Positions 29,750 to 38,500 of a DNA stretch of 64,000 nucleotides are shown piece after piece (positions within the stretch are counted from its first letter, which is position 1; each line of letters starts with the position of its first letter). This DNA comes from Sphaerisporangium rubeum. GTDB lineage: Bacteria; Actinomycetota; Actinomycetes; Streptosporangiales; Streptosporangiaceae. The stretch is taken from the NCBI RefSeq assembly GCF_014207705.1, contig NZ_JACHIU010000001.1, positions 7,370,501 through 7,434,500 on the forward strand, given 5' to 3'. The position numbers and the translations under genes are program-made. Under the pieces are notes generated by a model. That model did not search any database and had not been told where the DNA came from. It saw only the letters and a program-made list of their open reading frames with translations.

Positions 29750-30145
29750 TCAGGCCAGCCCCAGCCACACGAGGAACGGAACAGGAATGAGCACGGTCGC
29801 GCCGAGCCACACCCACGGACTCCGGCCCCTGCTCAGCGGCACGACCACATCGAACACCGCCACCAACCCCACGATGAACACACCGCTCAGCACGAGGAGG
29901 ATCATGACGACAGACGCCTGATCGAGAACGGTGTAGTTGCAATTGACGAGCCCCGGGTCGCCGAGGTCCCGCGTACTCCTGCAGTCCATCGGCAGATAAT
30001 TGGTCACCAGCCACCATGCCAGGAAGAACGGCACGGCAGCCGGCACACCGAGCGCGAGGTTGACCAGAACAGGACCCAGGATCCCTCCTTTGTCCCGTCT
30101 CTGTTCCCTGGCACCCGCGTCAGGCCCGTCCCCGCTCATCACCAC
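29750..30145 (-). CDS. Small membrane protein, unknown
   Basis: 131 aa with three predicted helices (about 25-47, 75-98, 108-130) and two Cys in the first outside loop (MDCRSTRDLGDPGLVNCNY) that could form a disulfide. The start may be 30145 or the ATG at 30139. No family recognised. It lies between the BTAD regulator and the NADAR gene, all in the same direction. Confidence 0.6.
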   Translation of the reverse strand: MVMSGDGPDAGAREQRRDKGGILGPVLVNLALGVPAAVPFFLAWWLVTNYLPMDCRSTRDLGDPGLVNCNYTVLDQASVVMILLVLSGVFIVGLVAVFDVVVPLSRGRSPWVWLGATVLIPVPFLVWLGLA

Positions 30146-30185
30146 CCGCTTCCCTCCCGGTCCCGGCCGCCGCGGACCGTACCCG

Positions 30186-30749
30186 TCATGTCCTGAGCGC
30201 CTGCCTGACCTCCATCAAGGCGAAGCCGAGCAGGTTGGCCCCCTGCCAGGACTCGGGATCCTCGGCTCGTTCGTCGTCGGCCGCGAGCCCGATCCCCCAG
30301 ACGCGGTCCACCGGACTCGCCTCCACCAGGACGCGGTCACCGGTGGCGAGCAGGAACTCCCTCAGCTCAGGGTGCTGACCGAACTTGGCGAGATTGCCGC
30401 GGACCACCAGGTCGAAACGCGCCGCCGTCCATCTGGCCTCGTCGAACCCGTGCACGCGCCGTCCGAGATCCTTGGCCTCCTTGGGGTGACCGGCCGCGAC
30501 GATCGCCGCCGCCGCCTCCTCGTCACCGAACAGCCGCGCCTTGGCCGCCATCATGAAATGCTCCGCGGTGCGGTAGACGACGCCGTCCTCGACGAAATCG
30601 GCCGGCCACCACTGCGACAGGCACCCGGCTCCGACTCCGCCGGAACGCGGCGGCCGGTGCCCCCAGAACATCAGGAACTTGACCCGTCCGCCACGCTTGA
30701 CCGCCTCGACCAGCCCGGCCACATCGCGCGCATCGACCGTTTCCGTCAT
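30186..30749 (-). CDS. NADAR-family protein (YbiA-like N-glycosidase fold)
   Basis: 187 aa. The family core is well preserved: FLMFWGHRPP, then CLSQWWPADFVEDGVVYRTAEHFMMAAKA, and WQGANLLGFALMEVRQ at the C terminus. NADAR proteins cleave N-glycosidic bonds, either in damaged riboflavin intermediates or in ADP-ribosylated DNA/guanine, and are often found near ADP-ribosylation or phage-defence genes. ATG 30749 is chosen as the family start. A second, broken NADAR copy lies in the island at about 38.9 kb. Confidence 0.88.
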   Translation of the reverse strand: MTETVDARDVAGLVEAVKRGGRVKFLMFWGHRPPRSGGVGAGCLSQWWPADFVEDGVVYRTAEHFMMAAKARLFGDEEAAAAIVAAGHPKEAKDLGRRVHGFDEARWTAARFDLVVRGNLAKFGQHPELREFLLATGDRVLVEASPVDRVWGIGLAADDERAEDPESWQGANLLGFALMEVRQALRT

Positions 30750-30828
30750 GGCACGCACCATCCCCGACCATGAAGGGCCGGCGCAACCGTTTTCCCCCGG
30801 CCACCGGACCCGGTGCGCTTCCGGTCCG

Positions 30829-31188
30829 CTACCGCAGCCACCGTAGCGCCGCGTCGGCGCAGTCCTCGGGGGTGTTGTTGAAGGCGATGGCCGCGTCCGG
30901 CGCGTGCCGCCGGGTCAGGTTCACCGTCCTCTCGAAGAGTTCGAGCAACGGTTCGTGCTTGCGTATGCCGCCGCCGATCACCACGCAGGCGTACCGCGCG
31001 CGGATCAGGGCCTGCTCGATCGCTCCTTCAGGGTCCTCACCGGGTGTCACCAGGCACCAGTCGGCCTCGATCCCGTGGTCGTCGAACCGGGCCCTGCCAC
31101 GGGCCAGCGCCGCCTGTACCGGTGCCGGGTCCCAGCCCTCGATCTTCGCCGGGTCGAGACCGATCACGAGTACTCGTGTCTCTGTCAC
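30829..31188 (-). CDS. Conserved hypothetical protein (small Rossmann-like)
   Basis: 119 aa with alternating strands and helices: starts TRVLVIGLDPAKIEGWDP, then ACVVIGGGIRKHEPLLELFERTVNL, then AIAFNNTPEDCADAALRWL. The length and pattern suggest a single alpha/beta domain, but no catalytic motif is evident. I recognise it as a recurrent actinobacterial protein without assigned function. Stand-alone gene. Confidence 0.7.
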   Translation of the reverse strand: MTETRVLVIGLDPAKIEGWDPAPVQAALARGRARFDDHGIEADWCLVTPGEDPEGAIEQALIRARYACVVIGGGIRKHEPLLELFERTVNLTRRHAPDAAIAFNNTPEDCADAALRWLR

Positions 31189-31390
31189 ATGTCCTCCCTG
31201 TCCGCGGCGTTTTCGCGGGAGAACCGATTTCCGGTCCTGCCGAATATCGGAATGCCGTGTCCCAATTTCGCAATCTACGACTTCGGCGAGTCTTATGGCG
31301 ACGAGATCCCCACCTTCTCGCTAGTTGTACGCCATCGTTCGCGCCGTATCGTCCCCACCAGTGATCCCGGTTTCCCGAGAAAGGGACGGC

Positions 31391-31753
31391 ATGACCGACG
31401 ATATGGTGCGGCGCGTTTTCCAGGCAGCCGACGCTTTCGACGCCGAGGCGTTCGCCCTGTTGCTGGCCGAGGACGCCACACTCGTCTTCGGCAACGCCGA
31501 GCCGCTGGTGGGACGTGCGGCCGTCGCCGCCGGACTGGGCTCGTTCTTCTCCACCATCGCCGGCCTGCGGCACCGGATCGTCCGGAACTGGCAGGTGGAC
31601 GCCGACACCATCGCCGAGACCGAGGTCACCTATCGGCGGCTCGACGGCAAAGAGGTCAGTGTCGTGGCCGTGTCCATCTGGCACACCCGCGACGACGGCC
31701 TGATCACCGACTACCGCATCTTCGTCGACCTGGCACCGGTCTACGCCGCCTAG
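31391..31753 (+). CDS. NTF2-like (SnoaL/DUF4440-type) protein
   Basis: 120 aa with the cone-shaped NTF2-like pattern: DAEAFALLLAEDATLVFGNAEPLVGRAAVAAGL, read as two segments, and the terminal VSIWHTRDDGLITDYRIFVD. The pocket may bind a small molecule. Members range from isomerases to proteins without activity. ATG 31391 fits the family start and has GGGACGGC before it. No functional context. Confidence 0.8.
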   Translation: MTDDMVRRVFQAADAFDAEAFALLLAEDATLVFGNAEPLVGRAAVAAGLGSFFSTIAGLRHRIVRNWQVDADTIAETEVTYRRLDGKEVSVVAVSIWHTRDDGLITDYRIFVDLAPVYAA

Positions 31754-31765
31754 GACCCCGGCGGA

Positions 31766-32122
31766 TCAGGACCGGCGAGCGCGCCGGCGCAGGATCGCGT
31801 TCAGCGTGAGGAGCGCGACCACCAGGACGATCTGGCTCCCCACGATGAGCCTGTTGTAGTCGATCGCCGGGTTCCAGCGCACCGTGCCGTCCTTGACGAC
31901 GAACACCCCCGTCGGCGTGATCCCCACCCCGAAACCGCCACCCGACCCCTCGCCGGCCGGCTCCCCCTCACGGTGACCACCGGCGCCACCGCCGCCACCC
32001 CCGCCGCCGCCGACACGCGCGGCCGGGATCACCGTCACGCCGTCGCACTCGATGGGGTCCCCATAGGCACGCCGGACGGTGGCCGCGTCCTTGATCTTCT
32101 CGATGATTCCCGCGACGTCCAC
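31766..32122 (-). CDS. GerW/YtfJ-family sporulation-type protein
   Basis: 118 aa. Typical family layout: N-terminal helix IIEKIKDAATVRRAYGDPIE, then CDGVTVIPAARV, a Gly-rich loop, GFGVGITPTGVFVVKDGTVRWNPA, and a single C-terminal membrane helix. In Bacillus the family is needed for spore germination. In actinomycetes it is widespread and its role is unclear. Converges with the NTF2-like gene, with 12 bp between their stops. Confidence 0.88.
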   Translation of the reverse strand: MDVAGIIEKIKDAATVRRAYGDPIECDGVTVIPAARVGGGGGGGGGAGGHREGEPAGEGSGGGFGVGITPTGVFVVKDGTVRWNPAIDYNRLIVGSQIVLVVALLTLNAILRRRARRS

Positions 32123-32183
32123 GTTCGTCCTCCTCGAAGGCCTGATGCAGCGAAGGCGCCGGCAACCCGTCGGCAGGACGACG

Positions 32184-32217
32184 ATACGCCGCCACCCTCG
32201 TCCGGGTGGCGGCGTAT
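32184..32217. terminator. Hairpin terminator of the xylanase gene
   Basis: Perfect 14-bp stem (ATACGCCGCCACCC and complement), 6-base loop, 31 bp beyond the xylanase stop on the minus strand and before the gerW-like start. Confidence 0.85.
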
Positions 32218-32247
32218 CCGACGCCGATGGATCTCTCCTGAGACCCG

Positions 32248-33336
32248 TCAGCCGTTGGTGCAGGTGGAGCCGTTCAGGGTGAACGTCGTCGGGTTGGGAT
32301 TGCTACCTGTGTGCGTTCCCTGGAAGCCGAACGTGGTGTTCGCTCCCGGCGCTATGGACCCGTTGTAGGAGACGTTCCTGGCCGTCACCGACGACCCGCT
32401 CTGGCTGACGTCCGCGCTCCAGGAACTGGTGACCTTCTGGCCCGCCGGGAAGGACCAGCCGAGCGTCCAGCCGTTGATCGCACTGCTGCCGGTGTTGGTG
32501 ACCGTGACGTTGGCCGTGAACCCGTTGTTCCACTCGTTCTTGACGTACGAGACCCGGCAGGGCCCGCCGGTGCCACCGCTCGGCGAAGGTGACGGCGACG
32601 CGGAAGGCGAAGGCGAGGGAGAGGGAGACGGCGAAGGACTGGGGGAGGTGCCGTCCACCGTCACGTTCGAACTACCGCTGCTCTGGTAACCCTCCGTGGC
32701 GAGGATCTGATAGTCGTGGTTCCCGAGAGGCATCCCGTTCCGGGCCCACGCGTCGAAGTGGTTGCCCGCCGTGATCGTCCCACCCGTGCGCCTCTGCTGC
32801 CGGACGCTCCAGTACTGGTTGAACGTCTGGTTCCCGTCGATCGAGGGAGCGTTGTACCGAGTGGTCAGATAAATGTCGTACGTGCCGCCGTCACTGGTGA
32901 CGGTCCCCTTGTACGTCCCGGTGGGCCGCCACGACCCCCAGTTGTCCACGATGTAGTACTCGACGAGCGGACTACGCGTCCACCCGTACAACGTCAGATA
33001 CGCGTTCCCGGAAGGGTTGAAACTCCCCGAGTACGTCACGGTCCTGCGCGTCCCAGGCTTCCAGCCCTTACCCGCGACGAAGTTGTTGGTGTTACGCCAC
33101 GAAGTGCTGTAGTTGCCACCGGCCCCGAGCTCCATGGACACAGTGCCCTGGCTGTCCGTCCAGAACGAGAAGAAGTACCCGTTGTGCGTCCCGGTCTGGT
33201 TGGTGGTCACCGCCGCGTCAGCCGTACCCGGCAGCAACATCGTGAACGCGACGAGGGCCAGCACGCAGGTACGTCCGATGAACAGCCCGCCGCGACGGCG
33301 ACCGCGATACGACGATTGGGTGAGAGCGTCGTTCAT
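32248..33336 (-). CDS. Secreted GH11 endo-1,4-beta-xylanase with CBM2
   Basis: 362-aa exported xylanase. Signal peptide about 1-42 (ends ADAA), GH11 jelly-roll about 43-228 with nucleophile Glu126 in [12 protein letters not shown] and acid/base Glu215 in [11 protein letters not shown], and the thumb loop [13 protein letters not shown] Ser/Pro linker (about 230-258) is followed by a CBM2 opening [22 protein letters not shown] lies just before the ATG. No CebR-type box precedes it, so its control differs from that of the GH6 gene. It cuts internal xylan bonds in plant biomass. Confidence 0.95.
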   Translation of the reverse strand: MNDALTQSSYRGRRRGGLFIGRTCVLALVAFTMLLPGTADAAVTTNQTGTHNGYFFSFWTDSQGTVSMELGAGGNYSTSWRNTNNFVAGKGWKPGTRRTVTYSGSFNPSGNAYLTLYGWTRSPLVEYYIVDNWGSWRPTGTYKGTVTSDGGTYDIYLTTRYNAPSIDGNQTFNQYWSVRQQRRTGGTITAGNHFDAWARNGMPLGNHDYQILATEGYQSSGSSNVTVDGTSPSPSPSPSPSPSPSASPSPSPSGGTGGPCRVSYVKNEWNNGFTANVTVTNTGSSAINGWTLGWSFPAGQKVTSSWSADVSQSGSSVTARNVSYNGSIAPGANTTFGFQGTHTGSNPNPTTFTLNGSTCTNG

Positions 33337-33690
33337 GAGCGTGCTTCCTCCTAAGGCCCGGCTGGAGGCTTAGCCGGGGACCAGAGTGACGGCCACCACC
33401 ACGCCGACGCCGTACGACGCCGCGGACTCAACGGACCGTCGTACCCGACGACCCGGGCACCGCGTCGCGGCGACCCGCCTCAGATCAGCGGTAGCCGAGG
33501 TCCGAAACTGTCGGCCCCACGGCGAAAGCGTCAAGCCGACCACGTCTCACTGTCAACGACCCCACATGACCGCCAAAGATCGGCACCGGCCGGCGACCCC
33601 GGAGCACCCATCGGACCTGCCGACCGAGCCTCCAGGTCTGATCAACGCCTCGACCCGGCGCCTGAAAATTTCGGCGCCGACCACACGACT
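33337..33690. other. Intergenic region, no gene seen
   Basis: About 350 bp upstream of the xylanase gene and downstream of the SDR gene. It must hold the xylanase promoter. I find no operator-like palindrome and no RNA. A 113-codon open frame on the plus strand (33386-33727) has no coding character. Confidence 0.5.
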
Positions 33691-34515
33691 TCAGTGGCCC
33701 CGGTCCCGCAGTAGGTCCCGTGTGTAGACCATGAGACGGCCGGCCTCCTCAGGATCCAAGGTCTTCAGCGACGGGTCCACGACCCTGCCGCGGTCGATCG
33801 CCGTCAGCGCGTCCGCAGGCGGCCTGTCGACCCATTCGACGACCGGCCGTACCGCGTCGGCGACCGGTCTGGCGAACACCCTCCCGAGCAGCTTGATCGT
33901 GTTCCTGATGACCGGATTCGGATATGCGTCGGCCCCACTACGGGTGAATCCAGGATGGTAGAGAACGTACCGAACCCTGCTCTCCCCCCGACCGGCGAAC
34001 GCGACACCGAGCAGGTCGTTCGCCCGGCCCGCCTGGAGCTGAGCACGCACCTGACCGTAACGACCCCTCAACTGCGGATCATCCCAATAAATCTTCCCCG
34101 CCGTGTTCCCCACCCCGGCCACATTGACGATCACAGGATCGGATGCCACATCAAGCAACGGCCGCAGCCATTCACCGAGCAGATACCGGCTCAGGTAGTA
34201 CAACGCGAAGGTGGACTCAAGCCCATCCGCCGTCTCGACATATCTCGGACTGACCCGATTCGCGAACAACGCCAGCGCGTCGACGACCTGATACCGCTCA
34301 GCGATATCCGCGACAACCCGCTCCACCTCCGCGATCGACGACAGATCAGCCCGGACAAACCGCAATCCGGGATTGCCGGCATGATCGAGAAGAACCCGTC
34401 CCCGAGCCTCACTACTGCCGATCACCGTGACCCGATCCCCCCGGGCCACCCGTGCCAGCGCCACCTCCCGCCCCATACCGGCGGTCCCCCCACTGATGAC
34501 AACGTTCTTGGACAT
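33691..34515 (-). CDS. SDR-family oxidoreductase with atypical active site
   Basis: 274-aa Rossmann protein. The cofactor loop VVISGGTAGMGREVALA fits classical SDRs, and the NAG-type segment is replaced by LALFANRVSPRY. Where a YxxxK pair is expected, the aligned segment reads RAQLQAGRAND. Tyr and Lys therefore appear to be absent, and the Ser position in VNVAGVGNTAG is also not conserved. ATG 34515 is chosen as the family start. Divergent from an HxlR regulator 88 bp away, a common regulator-target pair. Catalysis may be altered or lost. Confidence 0.78.
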   Translation of the reverse strand: MSKNVVISGGTAGMGREVALARVARGDRVTVIGSSEARGRVLLDHAGNPGLRFVRADLSSIAEVERVVADIAERYQVVDALALFANRVSPRYVETADGLESTFALYYLSRYLLGEWLRPLLDVASDPVIVNVAGVGNTAGKIYWDDPQLRGRYGQVRAQLQAGRANDLLGVAFAGRGESRVRYVLYHPGFTRSGADAYPNPVIRNTIKLLGRVFARPVADAVRPVVEWVDRPPADALTAIDRGRVVDPSLKTLDPEEAGRLMVYTRDLLRDRGH

Positions 34516-34603
34516 CTGGCCCGGCACGACATGCCTCCCTAGGCTCGCAAGCGGCACACCCGATCATCGGCCGCCCCCGCGCCTGACGAAAGAAGGCAGT
34601 TCC

Positions 34604-35011
34604 ATGTCCGGTACGCACACCCGTGTTCCCTCAGTACTGGCACACGACCTCCCCCGCCCCGTCCCAAAAGAAGAACTTGCCGCATGCCCGGTGACCGACA
34701 TCTTCCGCCGAGTAGGCGACAAGTGGAGCATGCTCCTGGTGATCCTCCTCGGAGCCCGCCCCCACCGCTACAACGACCTGCACCGCGCCGTAGAAGGCAT
34801 AAGCCAACGCATGCTGACCCGCACCCTGCGAACCCTCGAAACCGACGGCCTGGTGCAACGCGCCGTACACCCGACCGTCCCCCCAAGCGTCGAGTACAGC
34901 CTGACCCCCCTGGGCCGCACCCTCCTGGAACCCCTGTCAGCCCTGGCCGACTGGGCCGTACTCCACGAGGCGGAAATCAACGAGGCCCACGCTCGGCACA
35001 CGAGTGGATAA
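34604..35011 (+). CDS. HxlR-family transcriptional regulator
   Basis: 135-aa winged-helix protein. The HxlR core CPVTDIFRRVGDKWSMLLVI is followed by GISQRMLTRTLRTLETDGLV and PPSVEYSLTPLGRTLLEPL. The N-terminal Cys common to redox- or aldehyde-sensing members is present (AACPV). ATG 34604 has AGAAGG about 9 bases upstream. It probably controls itself and the divergent SDR gene; the signal may be an electrophile. Confidence 0.9.
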   Translation: MSGTHTRVPSVLAHDLPRPVPKEELAACPVTDIFRRVGDKWSMLLVILLGARPHRYNDLHRAVEGISQRMLTRTLRTLETDGLVQRAVHPTVPPSVEYSLTPLGRTLLEPLSALADWAVLHEAEINEAHARHTSG

Positions 35012-35083
35012 TCCGTAAGGCATTGCTGTACAGGTCGCCCTATCGCGCCTCTAAGGCGGTGTTGCTGTACGCGCTGCTGTACA

Positions 35084-36421
35084 TCACTCTTGGAGGTCGC
35101 CGAGCCAGCGCAGTGCGCGCAGTCCGGGTATGAAGCAGTATTCGCCGCCGCGTGTGACGACGAAGCGAGGCAGCCCGTGCAGGCGCCGGCGTACGGGTCT
35201 GCGGGGGATCGTGAAGTCGCGAAGGTCGGGGCCGGAGCCGACGATGGGGTCCTGTTCGTCGCCGGCGCCGAAGAAGACGCCGCTGTTCATCCATTCGGAC
35301 TGGACGAATTCGAATTGCCGGCCCGGGTGTGCGCCGATGAAGGCGAACATGAGTCCGCGATCGGCGTCGTCGTCATCCAGGACGTTTTCGGGGAGTGGCG
35401 GGCCGTAGGCGGTGCCGCGTCTGATCATGCGGTGCAGCCTCGGGGATCCGGCCACCGACGCGTCACGGGGATTACCGCGGCGGATGTGGCAGCCGCCGGG
35501 AGTGGTGAAGCCGGCCGGGTCGTCGTGCCGGTACAGGAAGGTGTTGTTGCGGTGCGAGTCGGCGCCGAGGTCGGGAGCGTCGTGCAGCGGGCTCAGGGCC
35601 AGGGGTGCGCCGCTGCGCCAGCGTCCCATGATCTTGGCTGCCAGCATTTCCTCGTCTTGAGCGCTGGTGGAGTTGTCCTTCAGGTAGCGGCGGAACGCGG
35701 CGACGCGTTGGTGGAGCTTGCGGAAGGCCATGTAGGTGCCGTTCCGGCCGAGCGCCTCAGGACGGGGTGACTGGACGGCGCCGAGTTCGTCAGGGTATCC
35801 GAGCACGAATTCGCCGGCCTTGAGCGGTGGCTCCAGTTGGTTCGACACCGGTACGTCGCTGCCCTCGACGGCCGGGTTGCTGATGCCGTCGCGGTAGCCG
35901 AAAGGCTCTGTGCCGGTGGGCAGTGCGTGGCAGTTCTGCCGCCAGATGAGTGTGACACCCGGAAGGGTGTCAAAGGTCGAGCGTGCACGGGTGACGGCCG
36001 TCTCAAGTTGTGCTCCGTCGGGGGCGAGCGCCACCAGAACGACGTGGACGTCGGGGGTGCCGAGTGGTGGTTCCCAGTTCTCGGGGCTGCTCGGTCCGGT
36101 GTCACCGAGTGCTTTGGCCCGTGCCGCCATCCCTTGGCGGAACTCCCAGGCGAAGGTGTCCAGCGAGTCCTGTGGCACGCCGAGCGCTCTGAGGCCGTGG
36201 TAGGTGACCGCGACGCTGACCCAGCACTCGCCCAGCGGGCTGATCGAGTCGGCGGCCGAGGTCACCGTGGTACTCGCGCGTCGCATGAGTTCCCTGCCGT
36301 GCGCGGGGTGGTCGATGCGGAGCAGGATGTACGTCGCCGCGTACGGCGTCGGCCGGGGGCTGAGCACGCCGCGTTGTATGTCGTGGAGTTCGAGCACCCC
36401 CCGCGTTCGGTCGCCGCCCAT
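35084..36421 (-). CDS. Dyp-type haem peroxidase
   Basis: 445-aa dye-decolourising peroxidase. The GxxDG motif is FGYRDGIS (catalytic Asp178), the proximal haem His is His312 in GGCHIRRGNPRD, and the conserved Arg follows. There is no Tat or Sec signal, so it is cytoplasmic or carried by a partner; an encapsulin gene is not seen here. Last gene of an apparent three-gene operon with two unknown proteins (gap 19 bp). The substrate in the cell is unknown. Confidence 0.93.
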   Translation of the reverse strand: MGGDRTRGVLELHDIQRGVLSPRPTPYAATYILLRIDHPAHGRELMRRASTTVTSAADSISPLGECWVSVAVTYHGLRALGVPQDSLDTFAWEFRQGMAARAKALGDTGPSSPENWEPPLGTPDVHVVLVALAPDGAQLETAVTRARSTFDTLPGVTLIWRQNCHALPTGTEPFGYRDGISNPAVEGSDVPVSNQLEPPLKAGEFVLGYPDELGAVQSPRPEALGRNGTYMAFRKLHQRVAAFRRYLKDNSTSAQDEEMLAAKIMGRWRSGAPLALSPLHDAPDLGADSHRNNTFLYRHDDPAGFTTPGGCHIRRGNPRDASVAGSPRLHRMIRRGTAYGPPLPENVLDDDDADRGLMFAFIGAHPGRQFEFVQSEWMNSGVFFGAGDEQDPIVGSGPDLRDFTIPRRPVRRRLHGLPRFVVTRGGEYCFIPGLRALRWLGDLQE

Positions 36422-36440
36422 GGCCGGCCTCTCTGTGGCG

Positions 36441-37457
36441 CTACTTCGCCGAGGCGAGGTTTCCCCAGAAGGCGCGCAGGCTGTCGTCGGCGCCGAACAG
36501 GGTGCTGAAGATCGTCGAGTCGGCCATGATCACGTCACCGGCCCGGTCGTCGCGGGGCGGAATCCACAGGAACATGTTGAACTCGCTGTTGCCCGCCTCG
36601 GTGAACGGATGCGGCCGCGCGGTGTCGATCGGCTGCCTGCCCAGTACGCGGACGACGTCCGGGGCTTCGGTGAGCACGGCGTAGTGCGGGAGGTGCTGGT
36701 GGAAGTTGAAGCTGGTCACTCCCTCCAGCCAGCCTTTGGTGTCGAGATCCCTGGCGATGGACAACGGGGCGATCTTGTTTCCGTCCCGTACCGCCGGCCG
36801 CAGCCCGTACCGGTTCTCCACCGGCACTCCAAGACCTGCCATCAATGATCTGGTGTACCGGCCGAAGCGCTGCTGGCGGGGCACCAAGGCGTCGCCGTGA
36901 TGGCGGTACTCCATGTCGCGTACGGCCATGTCGTCCGATGCCCCGACGTCGTGGTGCGGTCCGAGGGCCAGGCAGGTCCCCTCGCGCGTGAGGAAGTCCC
37001 GGACGGCCTCGATCTCCTCGGACGCGGCGTCCTGTCCAGTGATCATGTGATCCAGGCCCCACACGAACAGGGTGTCGGTGTCCGCCAGCACCCGCTCGTC
37101 CAAGGGGGTGTGAAAGCCCGCCTGGTCGACGCGCTGATACACCGGCACGGGGTGGCCGGTGGTCTCCTGGACGAACTGCTGGAACGGCAGCCAGCCCCAG
37201 AAGAACAGCTCCAGCCCGCCGGAGATGCCCTGCTGGAACCGCAGCGGATCCGACCATCGCCCGTCCTCGTAGGCCGGCCAGGTCACCCGGCGCACCTCGG
37301 TCATGGTGGAGAACCGGTTGTCCAGCTCGGCCGTGTTCCGGCCCGCCTCGGCGGGGTAACTCCACGCCACGTATATGCTCAACCGCCGCCGGCCGGGGGT
37401 GTACGGACGCGGCACGTGGTGCTGGTTGTACGTGCGCGCGGTCGTGAACTCGTTCAT
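36441..37457 (-). CDS. Unknown protein in Dyp operon (possible GATase-like fold)
   Basis: 338 aa, no signal peptide or membrane helix. The middle part DTLFVWGLDHMITGQD, followed by AVRDFLTREGTCLALGPHH, resembles class I glutamine-amidotransferase-like or ThuA-like folds. There is no obvious catalytic Cys, so this is only a fold guess. It is rich in His, Trp and aromatic residues. It lies 24 bp after the 177-aa gene and 19 bp before the Dyp gene, so all three are probably one transcript. Confidence 0.6.
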   Translation of the reverse strand: MNEFTTARTYNQHHVPRPYTPGRRRLSIYVAWSYPAEAGRNTAELDNRFSTMTEVRRVTWPAYEDGRWSDPLRFQQGISGGLELFFWGWLPFQQFVQETTGHPVPVYQRVDQAGFHTPLDERVLADTDTLFVWGLDHMITGQDAASEEIEAVRDFLTREGTCLALGPHHDVGASDDMAVRDMEYRHHGDALVPRQQRFGRYTRSLMAGLGVPVENRYGLRPAVRDGNKIAPLSIARDLDTKGWLEGVTSFNFHQHLPHYAVLTEAPDVVRVLGRQPIDTARPHPFTEAGNSEFNMFLWIPPRDDRAGDVIMADSTIFSTLFGADDSLRAFWGNLASAK

Positions 37458-37481
37458 CTGGCCCCCCTTTCGTGAGCCGCG

Positions 37482-38015
37482 TCACTGCAGTTGGTCCAGC
37501 ATCTCCGACAAGGCGCTCTTGATCCGCAGAGCCTTCTTGATCTCGTCGGCGGTGACGTACGGATACTCCCCGTACTCGATGAAGCTCGGGCAGTGGTGCG
37601 CGCGCACGAACCGGGTGAACGCCTCGGGGTTGGTCCGCCAATCCTCGGGAAACCCCTCAAGGTTCTCGAAGGCCGTGTTCACCCCTGACCTGCTGAACAG
37701 GTCGACCGCGTCTTCGGTGTACTTGTCGAAGTCGGTGTCGAAGATGCCCTGGTACATGAACCGCGTGTCGTCGTCGAACAGCACCCAGCGCAGATAGTGC
37801 AGCTTGAGCGGCGCGAGCAGATGCGGGTCGGCCTCCAGCGCCTTGGCCAGCGTGTGACCGTGATCGCGAATCGCCTCGGCACGGCCGGGCTTGACCTTCG
37901 CGATGATGGTGAACCCGTAGCACGCCGGGGTTCGAGGAAAGATTGGGCCGTATTTACCCTGTTCCAGGTGATCGGTCCCCTTGGGAATGACAACCGCCTG
38001 CGGTGTGATCTCCAT
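37482..38015 (-). CDS. Unknown protein, first gene of Dyp operon (dimeric alpha/beta-barrel-like)
   Basis: 177 aa. The segment YGFTIIAKVKPGRAEAIRDH, then KLHYLRWVLFDDDTRFMYQGIFDTD, has the strand-helix pattern and LHxxRWV...FDxD signature of ferredoxin-like dimeric barrels, the fold class that also builds Dyp peroxidases. It starts after GAGGGAGGGG. It may be a structural or substrate-binding partner of the peroxidase. Function unknown. Confidence 0.6.
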   Translation of the reverse strand: MEITPQAVVIPKGTDHLEQGKYGPIFPRTPACYGFTIIAKVKPGRAEAIRDHGHTLAKALEADPHLLAPLKLHYLRWVLFDDDTRFMYQGIFDTDFDKYTEDAVDLFSRSGVNTAFENLEGFPEDWRTNPEAFTRFVRAHHCPSFIEYGEYPYVTADEIKKALRIKSALSEMLDQLQ

Positions 38016-38093
38016 ATCCGCCCCTCCCTCACATGGCCAGGGGGACGGGCCAGCGCTACCTACCTGTCATGAAATCACGTCGCCTCGCCACTC

Positions 38094-38205
38094 GGTGGGA
38101 TGGGGCCGACGAGTCCACGCGTATGGCGCTCGACCCATGGACCAGCAAGGACCACGGGATCGATGAGCATGTTGTCCAGGTCGAAAAGCGCCTTTCGAGG
38201 CGCAC
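38094..38205 (-). pseudogene. Possible HAD-hydrolase N-terminal remnant
   Basis: On the minus strand, codons around 38205-38160 read RKALFDLDNMLIDP, close to HAD motif I (DxDN). The frame then continues without family similarity. The fragment ends exactly where the integrase remnant on the other strand begins (about 38205), as expected for a recombination junction. The match is short, so treat it as suggestive. Confidence 0.35.
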
Positions 38206-38421
38206 TGCCGGAAGGCCGGCGTCCCGCGTATCCGCGTCCACGACACCCGACACACCTGCGCCTCGCTCCTGGCCGCCCTCGACGTCCATCCTCGGGTGGC
38301 TATGCGCATCATGCGACACTCGCAGATCTCGATGACCATGGACGTCTACACGCAGATCCCGTCCGCCGAGACCAGGAGGGTGCTCGACCGGCTGAACCAG
38401 AGTTTGGACGGTGACGACTGA
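38206..38421 (+). pseudogene. C-terminal remnant of a tyrosine integrase
   Basis: Seventy-one codons encode CRKAGVPRIRVHDTRHTCAS, then VAMRIMRHSQISMTMDVYTQ, and a normal stop. These are the second Arg box (HDTRHT), the His of RHS and the nucleophile Tyr of phage-type integrases. Codons upstream lose similarity and hit a stop. It sits about 80 bp outside the left att copy in the same orientation and relative position as the intact-tail integrase at the right end. It therefore looks like the relic of an earlier element at the same tRNA. Confidence 0.82.
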
Positions 38422-38500
38422 CAGCGTTGCTATCTATCGCTGCTGTACGGCTATGTCAAAGGCTTTCCGGGATCATCCCCGAGGGCCTTTGACCTACTGC

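Noticed and set aside
26627-30196. Very long open frame (1189 codons) on the plus strand
   Set aside because: It is the antisense shadow of the BTAD regulator; it lacks domain similarity and its low-complexity His/Arg/Pro content is typical of mirrored high-GC coding DNA.
33386-33727. 113-codon open frame upstream of the xylanase gene
   Set aside because: No ribosome site, no codon bias and overlap with the SDR gene end; likely chance.
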